64,000 nucleotides of DNA from Auanema rhodensis (taxonomy: Eukaryota; Nematoda; Chromadorea; Rhabditida; Rhabditidae), in assembly GCA_964057225.1 (NCBI GenBank), contig OZ059894.1, forward strand, positions 14,518,131 to 14,582,130, in the 5' to 3' direction. Position numbers and translations under genes: made by a program. This document shows positions 1-15,637 of the stretch, piece after piece. Within the stretch, counting starts at the first letter, position 1, and each line of letters begins with the position of its first letter. The notes under the pieces are model-generated. The model saw nothing but the letters and a program-made list of their open reading frames with translations. It was not told the DNA's origin and made no database searches.

Positions 1-1458
1 AACGTTGTGCTCTTCCGAAACGTATGTTTCTTATTATGACGTCATTGAGGCGATGATTTGTTTATCCATTTGCAATGTGATGTGAATAGTCACATTTAGA
101 TGTTTTAATATCTTTATTTCGAAAATTTATTTCTAAAAATATATAAAATTCTAGAAATACATAACCATTTGACTGAAAATCGTATGTTATTTTCTTAAAC
201 TTTGCTCAAAACTTTTGCTGTCTGAATGAACAACTTAATCAGGAAAAGCTGGGTAGAGATGATGTTAGCGTGACGAGTGCGAGATATATCGTTCAGATCT
301 CGAAAAAATCACTGAAATTAAGCTGAGAAACTAGAAAATCCAATCTTCTCTGTGCCGCTAACGTAGCCCACATTATCCCAAAATTCTTGAATTCATTCAT
401 CTGTTCTGATTGGCTGTTGCCATGAATTTTGGCCACTGTTTGCCATGCATGGCTGTAAAAACACATATGTTCTTGTCCAATATTTCATCTATTTATCTAT
501 ATTTATGATAATATAATATATAAAGGTATATAGGTAAATCTATTGTATATCAATATCTGATTATGTTGATCATTTTCTAATAATAATACTTCCAACCACT
601 CTTTCTTGCCTGCTTCTGCAAATACTAATTGAAAACTTTTCTCAGACGTTTTTTTTCTTTTTCTCTTCTTCTTCACCAAATGTTCTAATAAAGTTAATAA
701 GATGAGACTTTGATTAGATTCAGGATTTGCTTGGCAACGATATAGTTGTCAAGCACGTTAATCCATAATCATGAATATATGAGCATATTCCTCTCTTCTA
801 CATCCCTCCTTCTCTTTTCGTTTTCATTCATCCAGCTTTGCCTTTCAGCTCTTCCACCTCCTCTCATCGTCAATAAGCTTATCACTAGATTAAGCTCAGC
901 TCATCTAGTTAGATATAAGAACTTTTTCCATTGATTTTCTTAGTTTCTCTTCTTTTACTTTATTTTTATAATTTCTTTTACTTTTTTTTTCTCAATACTC
1001 CTTTTTAATAATAACTACTTTATATTAAATATATCAAATTATATTCTATAAGAAATTGATAGTTAATTCATTTTTATTATTAGAATTACAGCTATTTAAA
1101 TTGAAAATGTGCTTAAAAAGATAAAAAAGACAAGTAACTAGATCAAAATATGAAAAAATTATTTTTGAAAGTTGTTTCTCCAGCTTCATCTTCTCCTTTT
1201 CTTCTACTATGTTTGAATTTTTGCATATATTCCCATGCATCATACAACCTAAATTATAGTTGTCTACTTAATTTTGCATTTACATTTCCATGGCCAATCC
1301 TCACTTTTCTCTAATTTTTAATGATGAAAATGTGAAATTTCAAATCTTCAATACCCAAATGCTTTAAACAAAATAAATTATACATATATATTTGTATATA
1401 CTTCTCATTATTTTTCCCTTTTTTACGTTTTTTTTAGAATTTCTGATAATTTCTATCT
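1..1458. other. Upstream non-coding region
   Basis: No coding exon with recognisable similarity is seen. Positions about 780-930 hold a pyrimidine-rich tract that translates into a hydrophobic run (an ATG at 779), but the composition is low complexity and there is no supporting splice structure. The rest is AT-rich sequence. It probably contains the promoter of the membrane-protein gene that starts at 1459. Confidence 0.5.
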
Positions 1459-3159
1459 ATGGTAAGTTTGATGTTGTGTATACTACACTCTATTCACTTC
1501 GTTTATTACATTCGGCACTTTTTGTCTTTTTTTTAAAAAGTTTTTTCAAGTTTAAAATTAAAACTTTTGCAGCCATTTACCATCAGCAAGCCTAGAAGAG
1601 TTGTACTCACTCAACAAGGCGGCGATTCCAGCTCACCCAGGCGTAATACAGTGGACGTACAGGTAAGAAATATTTCAAAAAACTGATTAAATTGTATCGA
1701 AGAACTACCTTAAGTTGAAAGAAGCTGAAAATGACGTAAGAAGAAATACAATAGATTTGCAATATAAGGAAGGACGATCTCGAAAAAATACTTTAGAGCT
1801 CAAAGTTAACGGAGAAGTTGTACAAGCTTGCTCTGATCCATCTCAGGTACGCAAAACCTATTTGAACATAAGATTGATTTCTATTACTTTATAAACTTAA
1901 TATAAGAAACGTTCTTCTAATTTAATATTCGAACATTGATTCAGAATTCGGCTGAGAATAGTATGCCCGGAACTCCAAGACAGCCTCGAACATTCTCAGT
2001 GGTAAAGATGAACAGTGATTTAAATGGTTCAACGACTTCTGATTCTAAAGTATTTTTCTATAAAGCTAACTACATACATGATTATTCATTTCAGAAACGA
2101 ACTCAAAATTATCAATCTAGAGATCGTAATGTGCAAGATTTGAACTTTTTATGTTCATTTTGTACTCCTGTTCGTCAATTTTATTTCCTAAAAGCAATTT
2201 TCATCTTATTATGTTTAGTAGATATCATACATTGGGCTTATTTACTAAGGTAATAATCATCAAAAAATAGCTAAATTTCATTGTAAAAACTTTAAAAATC
2301 AATGTGTATATGAACGACACATGAAACCTCATACGGGATAATCTCTACTTTGGGTTTTCTCATACACAAGCTGATTTCTTTTGGCTAATACACTCATATG
2401 TGCATCGTATATTTCATTATTTAATCAATCTTCTTTAAGGGATGACAGCCAAAATAATCCAAATTCATGGAGGTTCTACAAAAAATTTCAATCTTTCGAT
2501 TTGTATTATCTGGTAAAAAATTTAAAAAAGGAGAGATAGAGGATGAAAGTCTTTTTCAAGGTTGCTAGAATGTTTGGAGATATATTCACATGTGTTCTTG
2601 GTCTTGGAGCAGCCATGTGGACAAGAAAACCGTTGTTAACCCTGCCATGCACAACAATTCAGCTTCTCTTTTTGTTTATAAGGTAATTTGTTGTCAAAGT
2701 CGTTTATTCTAAATGCTAACGCTATTGATTATGTTCATCAGAACATACATCTGAAACTATTTTTATATATTTTCATTTCCTTTTCTGCACAAAGCTTTAT
2801 TTTTATTTTTATTTCTAGAGCAATTGTCTGGGGAGCACGCGGTTATAACAAAGATTTCGTCAAAATACAAGCATCCAATGAAGATAAGGTATCAAATATA
2901 TTTATAACATAAATGAATAAAAGAAAAAAGGAAAACGATTAGTGAAAGTTTACACGATTATTTCAAATCTTTTCAGGTCTTTGTCATTTGTGAATTTGTC
3001 TTACCTTTAATCTGGGCTTTGTTATCCGTCCTCATTGTTAGATCTACAAAGCGGATGAAGGAATATGAGCAACGTCATGGATATGCACCTCCTCCAATTA
3101 TTGTTCTAACAGTAAAAAATGATGATAATGATGAAAGTGTTCAAATTGAAATAGCTTAA
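1459..3159 (+). CDS. Unknown four-helix membrane protein
   Basis: Not recognised. The model has nine coding exons: 1459-1461, 1573-1662, 1715-1846, 1945-2049, 2095-2249, 2440-2502, 2542-2682, 2819-2888 and 2977-3159. It keeps one open frame of about 313 residues. The start codon is a separate 3-nt exon (ATG directly before GTAAGT). About 135 polar, Ser/Arg/Asn-rich residues (for example SKPRRVVLTQQGG) come first. Four hydrophobic segments follow: near FLKAIFILLCLVDIIHWAYL, GDIFTCVLGLGAAMW, TIQLLFLFIRAIVWG and FVICEFVLPLIWALLSVLIV. A short acidic tail ends in QIEIA. The intron at 2503-2541 (39 nt) is the shortest; a 27-nt alternative at 2513-2539 would also keep frame, and without splicing an in-frame TAG interrupts. 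The four segments and soluble N-terminus suggest a small integral membrane protein; function is unknown. A consensus AATAAA follows at 3189. Confidence 0.65.
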
Positions 3160-3877
3160 AAAAGCGTTTAAGAGTCTTTTAATTTACAAATAAATATATA
3201 TATATAATTTAATTTAATATAACTATCAAACTGTTTGTAGTTATCCTGTTCTTGGAATATTGTTTATTACATATTTTTATAAATTATCGCTATGTAGGCC
3301 TTTTTTAAATACAAATAACACCTTTTCTTTTCAGGACAACAATATATATTTATATAATGTAAACAACTGGAATCAATCCTATTCCTGAACAGCATTTTTT
3401 TCTATAATCTTCAAATTGTATGCAAAGCAAATCAAACTAATTTCATGTGGCTCACGTGTCCACTTCCATTGGCATTTTTGACAATTCAGACAAATTAAGC
3501 GGTTGGGTGTTCAAATAAATTTATACGTTTAAACAACAACCAAGAGTTTTGTGTACGGCTTTGTTTATTTTTATCTTTACTTTAACAGAGTCTAAGACTA
3601 GTATGCTCTAGAATGGACAATAAATAGTGATGATTGAATCAATTAAAGACATTTTAATGATGAAAAAGAAAGCATTACGAGGTTCATTTCACTTAACACG
3701 GGTGGTTAAGATAAAATTACCATATCATCATGCTAAAGCGGAAACAGACCAGATTAATAAAATGAGAAACACCTTGTAGTTTTTTTTTTTCATTAAAAAA
3801 AGAACTATATGGTAAAATGATAGAAGATTATAAACAACCCTGATTATAGCCATTCAACGCTACTTTATATTAACAGA
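3160..3877. other. Convergent intergenic region
   Basis: This is the region between the 3' ends of the unknown membrane-protein gene (+) and the ABHD12-like gene (-). I see no ORF with protein-like composition, only AT-rich sequence expected for two 3' UTRs. Confidence 0.5.
3189..3194 (+). terminator. Polyadenylation signal AATAAA
   Basis: A consensus AATAAA lies 30 nt after the stop codon of the four-helix membrane protein gene, in AT-rich sequence. It is the likely 3' end signal of that gene. Confidence 0.5.
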
Positions 3878-6568
3878 TCATGTATGCTTGACACGTTCAC
3901 ATTTTTGAATGAAATTTCTAAAATATAATGATTTCCCTATGAATTTCTTTAATCTTTCCAACCTGACTATCTGGGCAAGCTCAGGAGCTAAATAAATAAA
4001 TTTGTGTTTGAATTCTCGTTTGGCATCAAATTCAACATATTCTACATCTCTTCCCGCCTTTTCAGCTGATTCCTAAATGACAAAAAAAATAAAAAGCCTA
4101 GCAACAATACAAACCGCAAGCAGCCGGCCCAATCTAGCAGGAATAACATGATCATCATCAGCATGCATGATCAAAATTGGGCAGGTGATTCTAAGAAATT
4201 CAGATTAAATTACATCAAGAGAGCATTTTTTTTACTCAGTGATTCGTCGATCACTCTCCATTATCAAACCAGCACTTCTCAATGGGTTTACAATCACAGA
4301 ATCAAACATTTTAGACGACATCCAACGAAGAGGCTTAAAGCAAAAGGAATAATAGCAAAAAAACATTAACTTACAATACTAAAAGGATGATTTACAACAA
4401 CGTCATGAAGATTATTAAACGCAGCTTCTAAAACTAAGCCATCTGGGGCTTTTCCTGCATTAGATAATTGCTGTACTAGTCTTGTGCTCACACTAAAAAA
4501 AAACAAAATTTTCATGAGAACTTTGAGATGAGCAGCTTACCCAGTTCCCATAGAATGACCCCAGATTATTAAAGTATTATCACCGATATGTTTACGGATA
4601 TATTCATATACTGTACGAGTATCTGCAACTATTCCATCTTCAGTAGGACTTCCATCTGAATCGCCATACCCTGAAGAATAAATGCTGACAATAAAGAATA
4701 TGGATATTGATTTTACCTCTATAATCAAAAGCAACTACATGATAATCTAATTCGCTCAAAACATTATAAAGTTCACACCGATGGCTGATTGTCCTTAAAT
4801 CAAACAAAACTTATTTCATAGTTCAATCAACACGAAACCTGTCGAAAGAATTTCCATGTGCGTAAAGAAAGACCGGATATTTTTCTTGTTGAATAGTATC
4901 TTCAATTTCTTGGTCAGATGGTTGAACTCCGGTTTCTTTATATCTGTTAGATATCGCAGCAGGTAAAATATGCCTAAATCAAAAACGAATTATCGGTGCG
5001 AGCGATAGCCAACTGTGTCCTTACCAGGTACCTAGTTTTCCTTGTTCACCGTCCAAATAAAAACTTCGTCCCACTGACTTTACACTGTTCGCAGTAACAT
5101 TTTCATAATCAGTCATAGGCATACGCCCTAAAAACATTTGAAATTCAAAAATTTTCTAAAATATAACTTACGGAAATTAAGGAAAAATAAATGTTGCATT
5201 AAATGCGGGAAGAAATAAATTAGAAGTGGTATAACCACGAATACAAGTATCAATGGCACACCTGCTACGCAGAGAGATACCTGTATCACTCTAAAAAATA
5301 AATAATTAATAACGAAATGAAAAAAAATAGATGAAATTGGTTTGTTGCTTGGTCTATTTCAAAAAAAAAGACTCCTAATGATAATACACTGCTGGGCCCA
5401 ACTAAAACACAAAACCCGTGAATGTATCGTGCAGTAATTAAACATGCAAACAAAAGTTGTGTTTGAAGCCAAAAGAGATTTTGATATGTTTGAAAACAAC
5501 AAAAATAAAGTCAAATTTTCATTACTGTGTCCATGAACAAGAATATAAAAGGAATTATAAGAATTCGAGGTATATTTAGAGAAAAAAAAGGAAAATTAAT
5601 AGCCATAGGTTTTAGAAATTACTTCTTGTAAATAGCTATGTTGAAAAGCACAATGCATTCTGAACAAAGCCATACTTAGTAGAAAATTGAAGTGAGCAAC
5701 AATACTAATGCTAGAATAGGTTATTAATGAACAGTGAATAGAAGGCTTCAAAATAAGAAAAAAAAACAAAAACTGAAGTAATATCAAGCAATTTGTCTTG
5801 TAATGTGATACCAGGATGGAAAAACTCAATATTATATTACATCAGTAGTGTGGTAAGACTGGTAACAAGATTATCATAAAGAACACTAATCCCATAGAGA
5901 GTAAGCTACGAATTGGATTAATCATAATCTAATAGAGAGCATAGAAGAGTAATTGAGGATGTGCACAAGACAGCAAGTGATCAACTAAGAAAATTAAAAG
6001 CTAAATATCGGAAAAAAGGAACTTACCCTATTCCTAATACCATTGTGCTTTAGATTGGATGTGCTATATGAAGAATGTACAAGACAACACACGACAACTA
6101 AATCTAAGACAAAAATTGAAACAAAGTGTAATATGGCCATAATAAACATGGGAGAAAATTAATTGTAGGAACAAAACCACTAACATAAGACAGAATATCT
6201 GTATTAGACATCTAACCAGTGCAAAACAGGATTTATAACATACAAAGATTAAGGAAGCAGCAAAGGAGACGATTAAAGGACGATATAGAAAATAAGAAAA
6301 AAAGAATACAAAATACAGATACATACATAAAGGTGTACATACATATATATACAGACAAAACACGACAAGAAAGTTAGGATTATGTGTAAAATAGTTTAAT
6401 CCGCAAAACTATGGAATATTTAAAGCCAAACCTCTTGGCACATTTCTTCGATCCTTTATTACCCCTCCGACCTCTTACAGGTGGGTGACTCTTAGATGTT
6501 ACAGGGCGTTCCTCAAGAGAGAGATCCAAATGATCTAAGGTAGATCTTCTCTCGTCTTGATCACACAT
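3878..6568 (-). CDS. ABHD12-like alpha/beta-hydrolase (lysophospholipase)
   Basis: Likely a membrane-bound serine hydrolase of the ABHD12 family, whose vertebrate members cleave lysophosphatidylserine. Exon 1 (6568-6432) encodes a basic cytosolic N-terminus ending in KKCAKR. After a 1.14-kb intron, exon 2 gives one transmembrane helix (around VIQVSLCVAGVPLILVFVV). The luminal hydrolase follows: LYAHGNSFDR (oxyanion region), YHVVAFDYRGYGDSDGSPTE, the nucleophile elbow IIWGHSMGTG near 4545, LVLEAAFNN, then the acid loop LIMHADDDHVIP near 4160. The catalytic His sits in FKHKFIYLAPEL near 3990. The order and spacing match human ABHD12, and all three triad residues are present. The C-terminus runs about 16 residues past the family core. 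A good spliced-leader-like acceptor (CACAG at 6574-6578) precedes the ATG by five bases. The weak donor GTTTGG of intron 1 is the least certain junction. Confidence 0.88.
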
Positions 6569-7217
6569 TATAGCTGTGAAATAATTTATGAATTTTGGAA
6601 CGGAACAACAAAAAAATTTAAAACATATGAAAAACGGTTAAGATGATGCGACAGCATCACGTATCACATAACGCCACATATGATCATAATCGCAAGTGGG
6701 CGGAAAATATAATCTTGTTCGTGACACCCTAGCACTTTTCGAAAAACCAGTAATTATCTCTCATTTAAAAGAATTAAACACAAACAATAGTTTGGGTGGA
6801 ATTGGCTTGAAGTTATATATGTATATCTATATATAAATGTATATATCTATACGTATAAATGAATAAGTAAAATGAATCAATTTAGCCTCATGACAAACCT
6901 TTGTGATGGAGCGTAACGATTAAGCAATCTCATGCTTCGGGCGGCCTAGATTGTGTATTCTTTTAATTCAAATGCAAGTGAAGTGAAGTTAAAGAAGATA
7001 ATTGCTAGGTATTGTACCTCGTATGGCTAATAAAACTGATTTTTCAAAATATTTACTAAAACGCAAGAATTATGCACATAAACGCATTTTTTTACAGAAG
7101 TTATGCACCGTCATAAAAAAAACCAGTTTCAAATAAATATAATAATGAGGACTTCTAATATATTAAGAAACTTGTCAGCCTATTCACACATTAACAGCAA
7201 TTGGTAATATACAGACT
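6569..7217. other. Intergenic region between cand-1 and ABHD12-like gene
   Basis: This holds the 3' UTR of cand-1 and the probable promoter of the ABHD12-like gene, both on the minus strand. It contains an AT microsatellite-like stretch (about 6800-6860) and a short hairpin-capable sequence around 6643-6659 (GATG...CATC). A GTGGGCGGAAAAT element lies near 6697. No gene was found in it. Confidence 0.45.
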
Positions 7218-10200
7218 TTAAACGGGCTCCATAGATACATCACCAACGAATGTTCTTTGCGAATCGCGAGAAACCTATAAAATGTTTCGAATACTATAGA
7301 GAAGAAGAAAAACAATTACCTGCTCAGCCAATGATCGCAATTCAGGGACAGTTTTTAACAAGGATAGCAGATCATACAATTGTTGCAGATGCTCAGCTTC
7401 GGGTATTGTCTGAAAAGTTTAGTATAAACAGCGAAATGCAACTCAATATATTGACCTGAAGTGCGAACAGTACACGAATAGCTGCTCTCTTGAGTTCTTC
7501 CAACTTCTCGAGTTCTTGTTTAACAGCATTAGCTTTTGATCGTGCATTCAAGAGCTCCTGTCAAAACAAACATTTCGGACATTGAAATTACGAAGTTACC
7601 TTAATCTTATCGCAAACAGTGTCGAGGGAAGCACGCATTTGTGTTGGACAATAATTAGCAAGACGAATAACCGTGAGGAACGTTAAAAGCTTGATGTCTT
7701 GATGATGATCCTAAGAAGAACAATAACTGAAAAATACATGAACAGAATCTTACTTTCAATCCCTTCTCAACATGGGAAATAAACTCTGCGATGTCCAAAC
7801 GGTCTAAGCAACTTTCCAAAAGTGTATACATGCTGGAACCATGAGTTGTAAAAAAACAAATAGTCTTCTTTATACCATTCAAAAGCAGCTTTACGCAGAT
7901 CAAGTCCGTCATCAACTTGATGTTTGAAAGGTCCCATCTCTACTTCTCTGATTAAACTCTTTCTAATCTCAGTTTCTGCATATACTGCAGGCAGTAATTT
8001 AGGCAATAAATCGGTGATCTAAATTTGAGGTTTTATAACAATAAAATTCTAACAATGGACCAACCAAGCTAGGCTTATTATGAGCAGCAGAGTTTAGCAC
8101 AACAAGAGCTACCCTTCTAACTCCCAAATCTTCATCTGTGATTGTGCTCAAGAACAGACCTAAAGAATGAAATTCCATTTATATAATCAATTAAGCAATT
8201 ACCCATAAACTCTTGAAGTTGAGAATCAATTTGTCGTTTCTCATGCGAGATCATAAACTTTACAGAAGTTACTACACAAGCTCTTGTGGCAGCATCAGAA
8301 GAAGAAATTTCAGCTTTCAGCTTAGGTAATATGACTTCAGGAGCTACTACACACAATTTTCCCATACATTCGGAAACAACATTTCTATATTTCAAACATT
8401 ATATAAATTAAGAACTTGTGATTTGTTTACCTTGTTCCCTCTTCAGAATAGTGTGCATGTTTGATAAGCATATTCCATATTTCATCAATGCGGTCTCTAA
8501 GTAATTCCATCGAAGAGGAATCTTCTGACTCATATGCAATAACCTGTAATTTCCATAAATCAAAAACAGCTAGTGAAGTAGTAATAACTTCTTTGAGCGA
8601 ATGTAATAACAGATATTGTCTTTTTGGCTCAGTTTGAATTTGGTTAAGAATAAAAGGTAGGTACTTGTTCAAGTTTCCTACAGCTAGAGCTCCAATAGCG
8701 TGAGCTGCAGCTGTTTTCAAATCCTCTTGTGCTGAGTTAAATGCAGAGAGCATCAACTGACCAGGGCTATAAGCAAATTATGATTCAAAACTGAACAGGA
8801 AATACTTACTCGATTTTGGAGCCATCAAAGACATCAGGGCAACGTCTGCCTAATTCTCCAATAGCATGAATACAGAACAAGCGTATTTGATCATTCGAAG
8901 CTGGATTTTGAAGTTGATCAGCCAACTTACTAACAAGAGCTCTGGCCTAAAAAATTTGTAAGTTGACATGAAATATTTTCAAAACTGACTTGAGCAATGT
9001 CATTGGTTGCCGTTGTTATAACAGCAACTACGGCGGAAATTGAATAAAAGGCTTGTCGCGGTAGATTAGTGGATTCATAAATAGGTAACGTAATGGCATC
9101 CAATAGATCCTGCCATGATATTACATGAAACTACATATGTAGAAATATTATACCTCAAATCCAGGCTTGTTTGGAATATTTGTAAGAACTAAAGATCGTA
9201 CAACATCAAAGGTTGCTTGTAAAGTTGCTCCTTGAAGAAGGGCAGATTGAATAAGGAAGATCAAGGATGATAAGATGTTCGACAGATGAGGAGCTGCTTG
9301 CTCTGGATAACGGCCCAAAGTCACTGAAATAATTAATGTGAACCAGAATTTTGAATATGAGAGTACATGTAAGACATTTCAGAGCGGCTTGAGAAATCTG
9401 AAGATCGGAATCCTTAAAAAGTGGAGAGATTTCATTCAAAATCTAAAACAATAGAATGTAAAACATATATATTTATAATTCCATACCAAAGATAAACCAT
9501 CTGAATTCAAACCATCCACGTTCTCTGATGTGAGAAGTAGACGAATAAGATGAAGAGTTGAAAGCTTTAAAATAAATTTATCAAAGAATTAAATTATTAC
9601 CAATTACCTTCAAAGCACGGTGATTTTTCTTCAAAAACTCAGCTAATAAAGGCAATATCTCCTTCGTTATAGTACTAATACAGGACGCGTATGAAGAACC
9701 AGCAATTTCTACCAAAGCTCTGACTGCAGCAAGGCGAGTCATCTCATTACGCAACCGCTCCACGAAAACGTTGAGACAAGCCAAGACCTGAAGATAATAT
9801 GTGAACATAAACCTTTTATTAACATCTCAAAATACTTTTTCGTTCATAGATGCTCCAAAGGAAGAAATAAATAGAGCAGATGAAGCAATAGCACTTTCCT
9901 TAACATCCTAAACAAAAAGTTTTTATTTCGTTCGAAACCTTCACATTGTAGTTCAAATTCTAAAAATAAAAAAATGTTTATACCTGATCGATGTCAATGA
10001 CCTTCAACTTCTCGAAAACAGCATCGAAGACCAAAATTTGTTCTTGGGGATTGCTAATTTTGAGAATTGGTACGAGCTTTCCAGCAACAATAATAGCTTC
10101 AGCAGAAACTTTATAGAAACTGTCATTGATAGATCCAATGACTAACCGAACAAGCTGCCCAATTACGTTTTTGAAGTCCTAGAAATCTGGTTATTAACAA

Positions 10201-12371
10201 ATTACAACAATAACAATTAACCTCAGGATCATGAGATTTCAGTAAACAAGCAATGAAGTTAAGAGTATCCATTTTCATTTGAGCTCCACCAGTTTTATCA
10301 GTGAGATTGGCTTCAATTCCAGACATCAAACTTTCGATACGGTTGGATAACGAATTTGGTAAAGCACTAAAACTAAGTATAAGAAAGTATATAGAAAGAA
10401 AGAGAACCGTGAGAGCTGAGATAAGAGTTCGCAACATACAAGGCGGCATTTTACAGATTTACCTTTGATTTGCTTAGTGACAGCCTAAATTAATATATTC
10501 ATAAGAAAAAAATATATAGAAATTTAAATACCTTTAAGAGATTTTCTGTGTTGGAATTAACAGCTTCAAGCACAGCAAATTGCTCATTAGAAAGCTTAGT
10601 CTTAGCGAATAATGCTTCACCGATTTTTACGGCTTCTGCCGATTCTGCGTCTTCTTCGCACTGTAAAGAATGGTTGTATAAAAATAATAAAACATGTACT
10701 CACCCATAAAGCAGATGATACATGAGGTACAAAAGAATGTGTCTGTTTCAAGAGAGCAACATAAGCATTCAAGACATCGCATCGAACATTTTCTTCTCTC
10801 TCGCGCATTCTGTTGATTAAAACAGGGCCCAAAGTTGTCAGAAAAACTTGTAACTGTTCTCGACGAGCGGCAATCTAAAAATATTTTCTCATACAATATT
10901 TGACTTTATTCTAACCATAGATTCCAAAGCTTTAGCAGCTGCTCTACGAACTTTCCAGCTCATATCATCATCATCAGAATAGTCATCAATATTTTCCTCT
11001 TCGTCTATTAAACAAACATAATAAAAAAAATTATTAGTTAAAACCTTCAACTTCCATTGATTCATCTTCGTCCTCTTCGTAGTCTACACAATAATTAGGG
11101 TCATACGAGAGATTTTTTACAAGAATCTGAAGTATGAAATTAAATAAATTTAAATCGGTTTATTTTTACAGCTTGAATATCTGCTTCAAAAGCTGCAACT
11201 TCAGCAGGACATCTCTGATAGAATGTTTCAAAGGCTTGCATTACAGCTTCCTTTAAATCATCATCTTCTGAATCAGAATTAGCAAAACTCAAGAATAATT
11301 CAGCGACCTAAATAAAAAAAGTTTATAAAGTACTGGAATCTTTCTACATACGCTGGCAATATGAGGTGCAAAACGAGAACCACTGGATTTAGCAACATAG
11401 GTCAATGCAACAACATACGTCCTTTTTGCGCATGTAGTTTTAGCTTGATTAGCTCTACAATAGATGTGAATATAAACACTAGCATAATAAAAACTGACTT
11501 CTCAATTAAAAGAGTTACACAATTGCTATATGATGGTGATACTGCAGTTAGATGACTGAGTGCAATAGTTCCACGCTTGCGGACAGCCTGTCTGTCTGAT
11601 TCCAATTGTTGAAATAGCAAAGGATATGTCTAATAAAAAAAAAGAATACAGAGCACTGTATACTTAGAACTACTTGCTGGTGAAGGGAATCTAGGGCACC
11701 TCCAAATCGCATTAATACATCAGATATGATGTCCAAAACTTCCAACCTTACATTAGAATTTGGTTGTGAAGAAGCTACATGATATATGTTAAGAATTATC
11801 ATCAATTACCAACTTACATAGGGATCGAAGTAATTTTGGTAACAACTTTTTCATAAGAGCCACTGCTTGGGTAGAGTTATTTGAACCCAAACTTGTAACT
11901 ACAGTTTTTAAAGCTAAAGAGCTGATATCCCTTTCATCTTCACCACCCTCGACTGCAGTATTCAACAGCATGTCGATTAAAAATTCTGCCTGCAATCATA
12001 CTTTTTATGATAAGGCTGTGATTTGCAAATCACCTGTGCCTCTCTGACCCGTGTAATCAATACGCCCACAAACTTTACGCAAAGATTTTGCACTTCTCCA
12101 TTTTTGTCAACCAATAGTTTGGAGAGAGCTCGAATGATCTAAAGAAAAGTTCATATCAAAATTTTCACTAAAATTGAGAAAATACTTTTCTCTCAGTATC
12201 TTCATCCATTTTTAGTGAAGCGTCTTGAATCTCTCTCATAAGATCATTAACTGCCATGAACCGAAAATCCTGAAAATTAAACCATTTCCCATATTATAAA
12301 CTTTTGATAACCTTATCATTAGAGCTCATCTTCTCCAGAAGACTAGCCACATGATACGCGGCAGAGGTCAT
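7218..12371 (-). CDS. cand-1: Cullin-associated NEDD8-dissociated protein 1 (CAND1)
   Basis: CAND1 binds un-neddylated cullin-RBX1 and exchanges substrate-receptor modules of SCF-type ubiquitin ligases. The protein is an all-helical HEAT-repeat solenoid. Starting at ATG 12371 it reads [20 protein letters not shown], matching the family N-terminus. Landmarks follow in the family order: the acidic loop after [19 protein letters not shown] (about 11040-11100), then [54 protein letters not shown] near 7920, and [19 protein letters not shown]. The protein ends in [10 protein letters not shown]. The gene has over twenty short introns and appears full length (family about 1,230 residues). An acceptor TCTTAG lies five bases before the ATG. 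It starts 186 nt downstream of the CTP synthase stop on the same strand, compatible with a shared operon. Confidence 0.96.
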
Positions 12372-12557
12372 GTTATCTAAGACAAAACTATGCAATGTTG
12401 ATTGTTAAATGTGAAAAGTTCGATAAAAGCTGGATAGCAACCGAAAACAAGAAAATGATCGAAGCACTTTTAACGTGTATGAAATAACCGGTGTCAACAA
12501 CAATAGCAACAACATTATAACAACAGGAAATAACAAAATAATAAAATCCTAAAACAT

Positions 12558-15236
<2,679 letters not shown>

Positions 15237-15247
15237 TTCAAAACCAC

Positions 15248-15250
15248 CTG
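15248..15250 (-). promoter_or_regulatory. Candidate spliced-leader acceptor of ctps-1
   Basis: On the minus strand TTTCAACACAG is followed by a 12-nt exon (GTGGTTTTGAAA) whose last A becomes the first base of the start codon after removal of a 49-nt intron (15187-15235). No upstream exon is needed, so a trans-spliced leader is the simplest explanation. Confidence 0.5.
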
Positions 15251-15637
15251 TGTTGAAATGTGATAAAAAAGATTTTTTTATTACTTCAAATAACAATGAT
15301 ATTTCGTGCCAGGACCTTTTACAAAGGACACTGGACTGAACAGCGAGTGTTGGTCGTAATGACAGAACATTTGATGATAACGAGCAATGTAAAAGATATA
15401 CTTTTTCAAATATTTAGCGGGTATAAAACTAAAATTTCTCGGAAATATAGGTTGTTGTTTAGTTTTATTTTTGTAGGAAGATAAATAAACATTATGGAAT
15501 ATTGTCCAATAATTGCTCTTTATATACAACAGAAATTGATGGTTTACCTACTTTATTAAAAATCTATAGAACAAAGAACAAACACCTTCGAAAATGCTCT
15601 AGGCACTATATACTAATAAATAGATGAGTCTAACAGA
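15251..15637. other. Intergenic region between immt-1 and ctps-1
   Basis: About 390 nt between the mitofilin stop and the ctps-1 first exon, both minus strand. It is AT-rich with no convincing ORF. It probably holds the immt-1 3' UTR and, if the genes are co-transcribed, the intercistronic region. Confidence 0.45.

Noticed and set aside
779-934. Hydrophobic ORF resembling a signal peptide
   Set aside because: It lies in a pyrimidine-rich tract, has no downstream exon in frame and ends within 52 codons.
6064-6363. Minus-strand hydrophobic Cys/Phe-rich ORF inside the ABHD12-like intron
   Set aside because: Low-complexity translation of A-rich DNA; the flanking exons join in phase without it and family members have no such segment.
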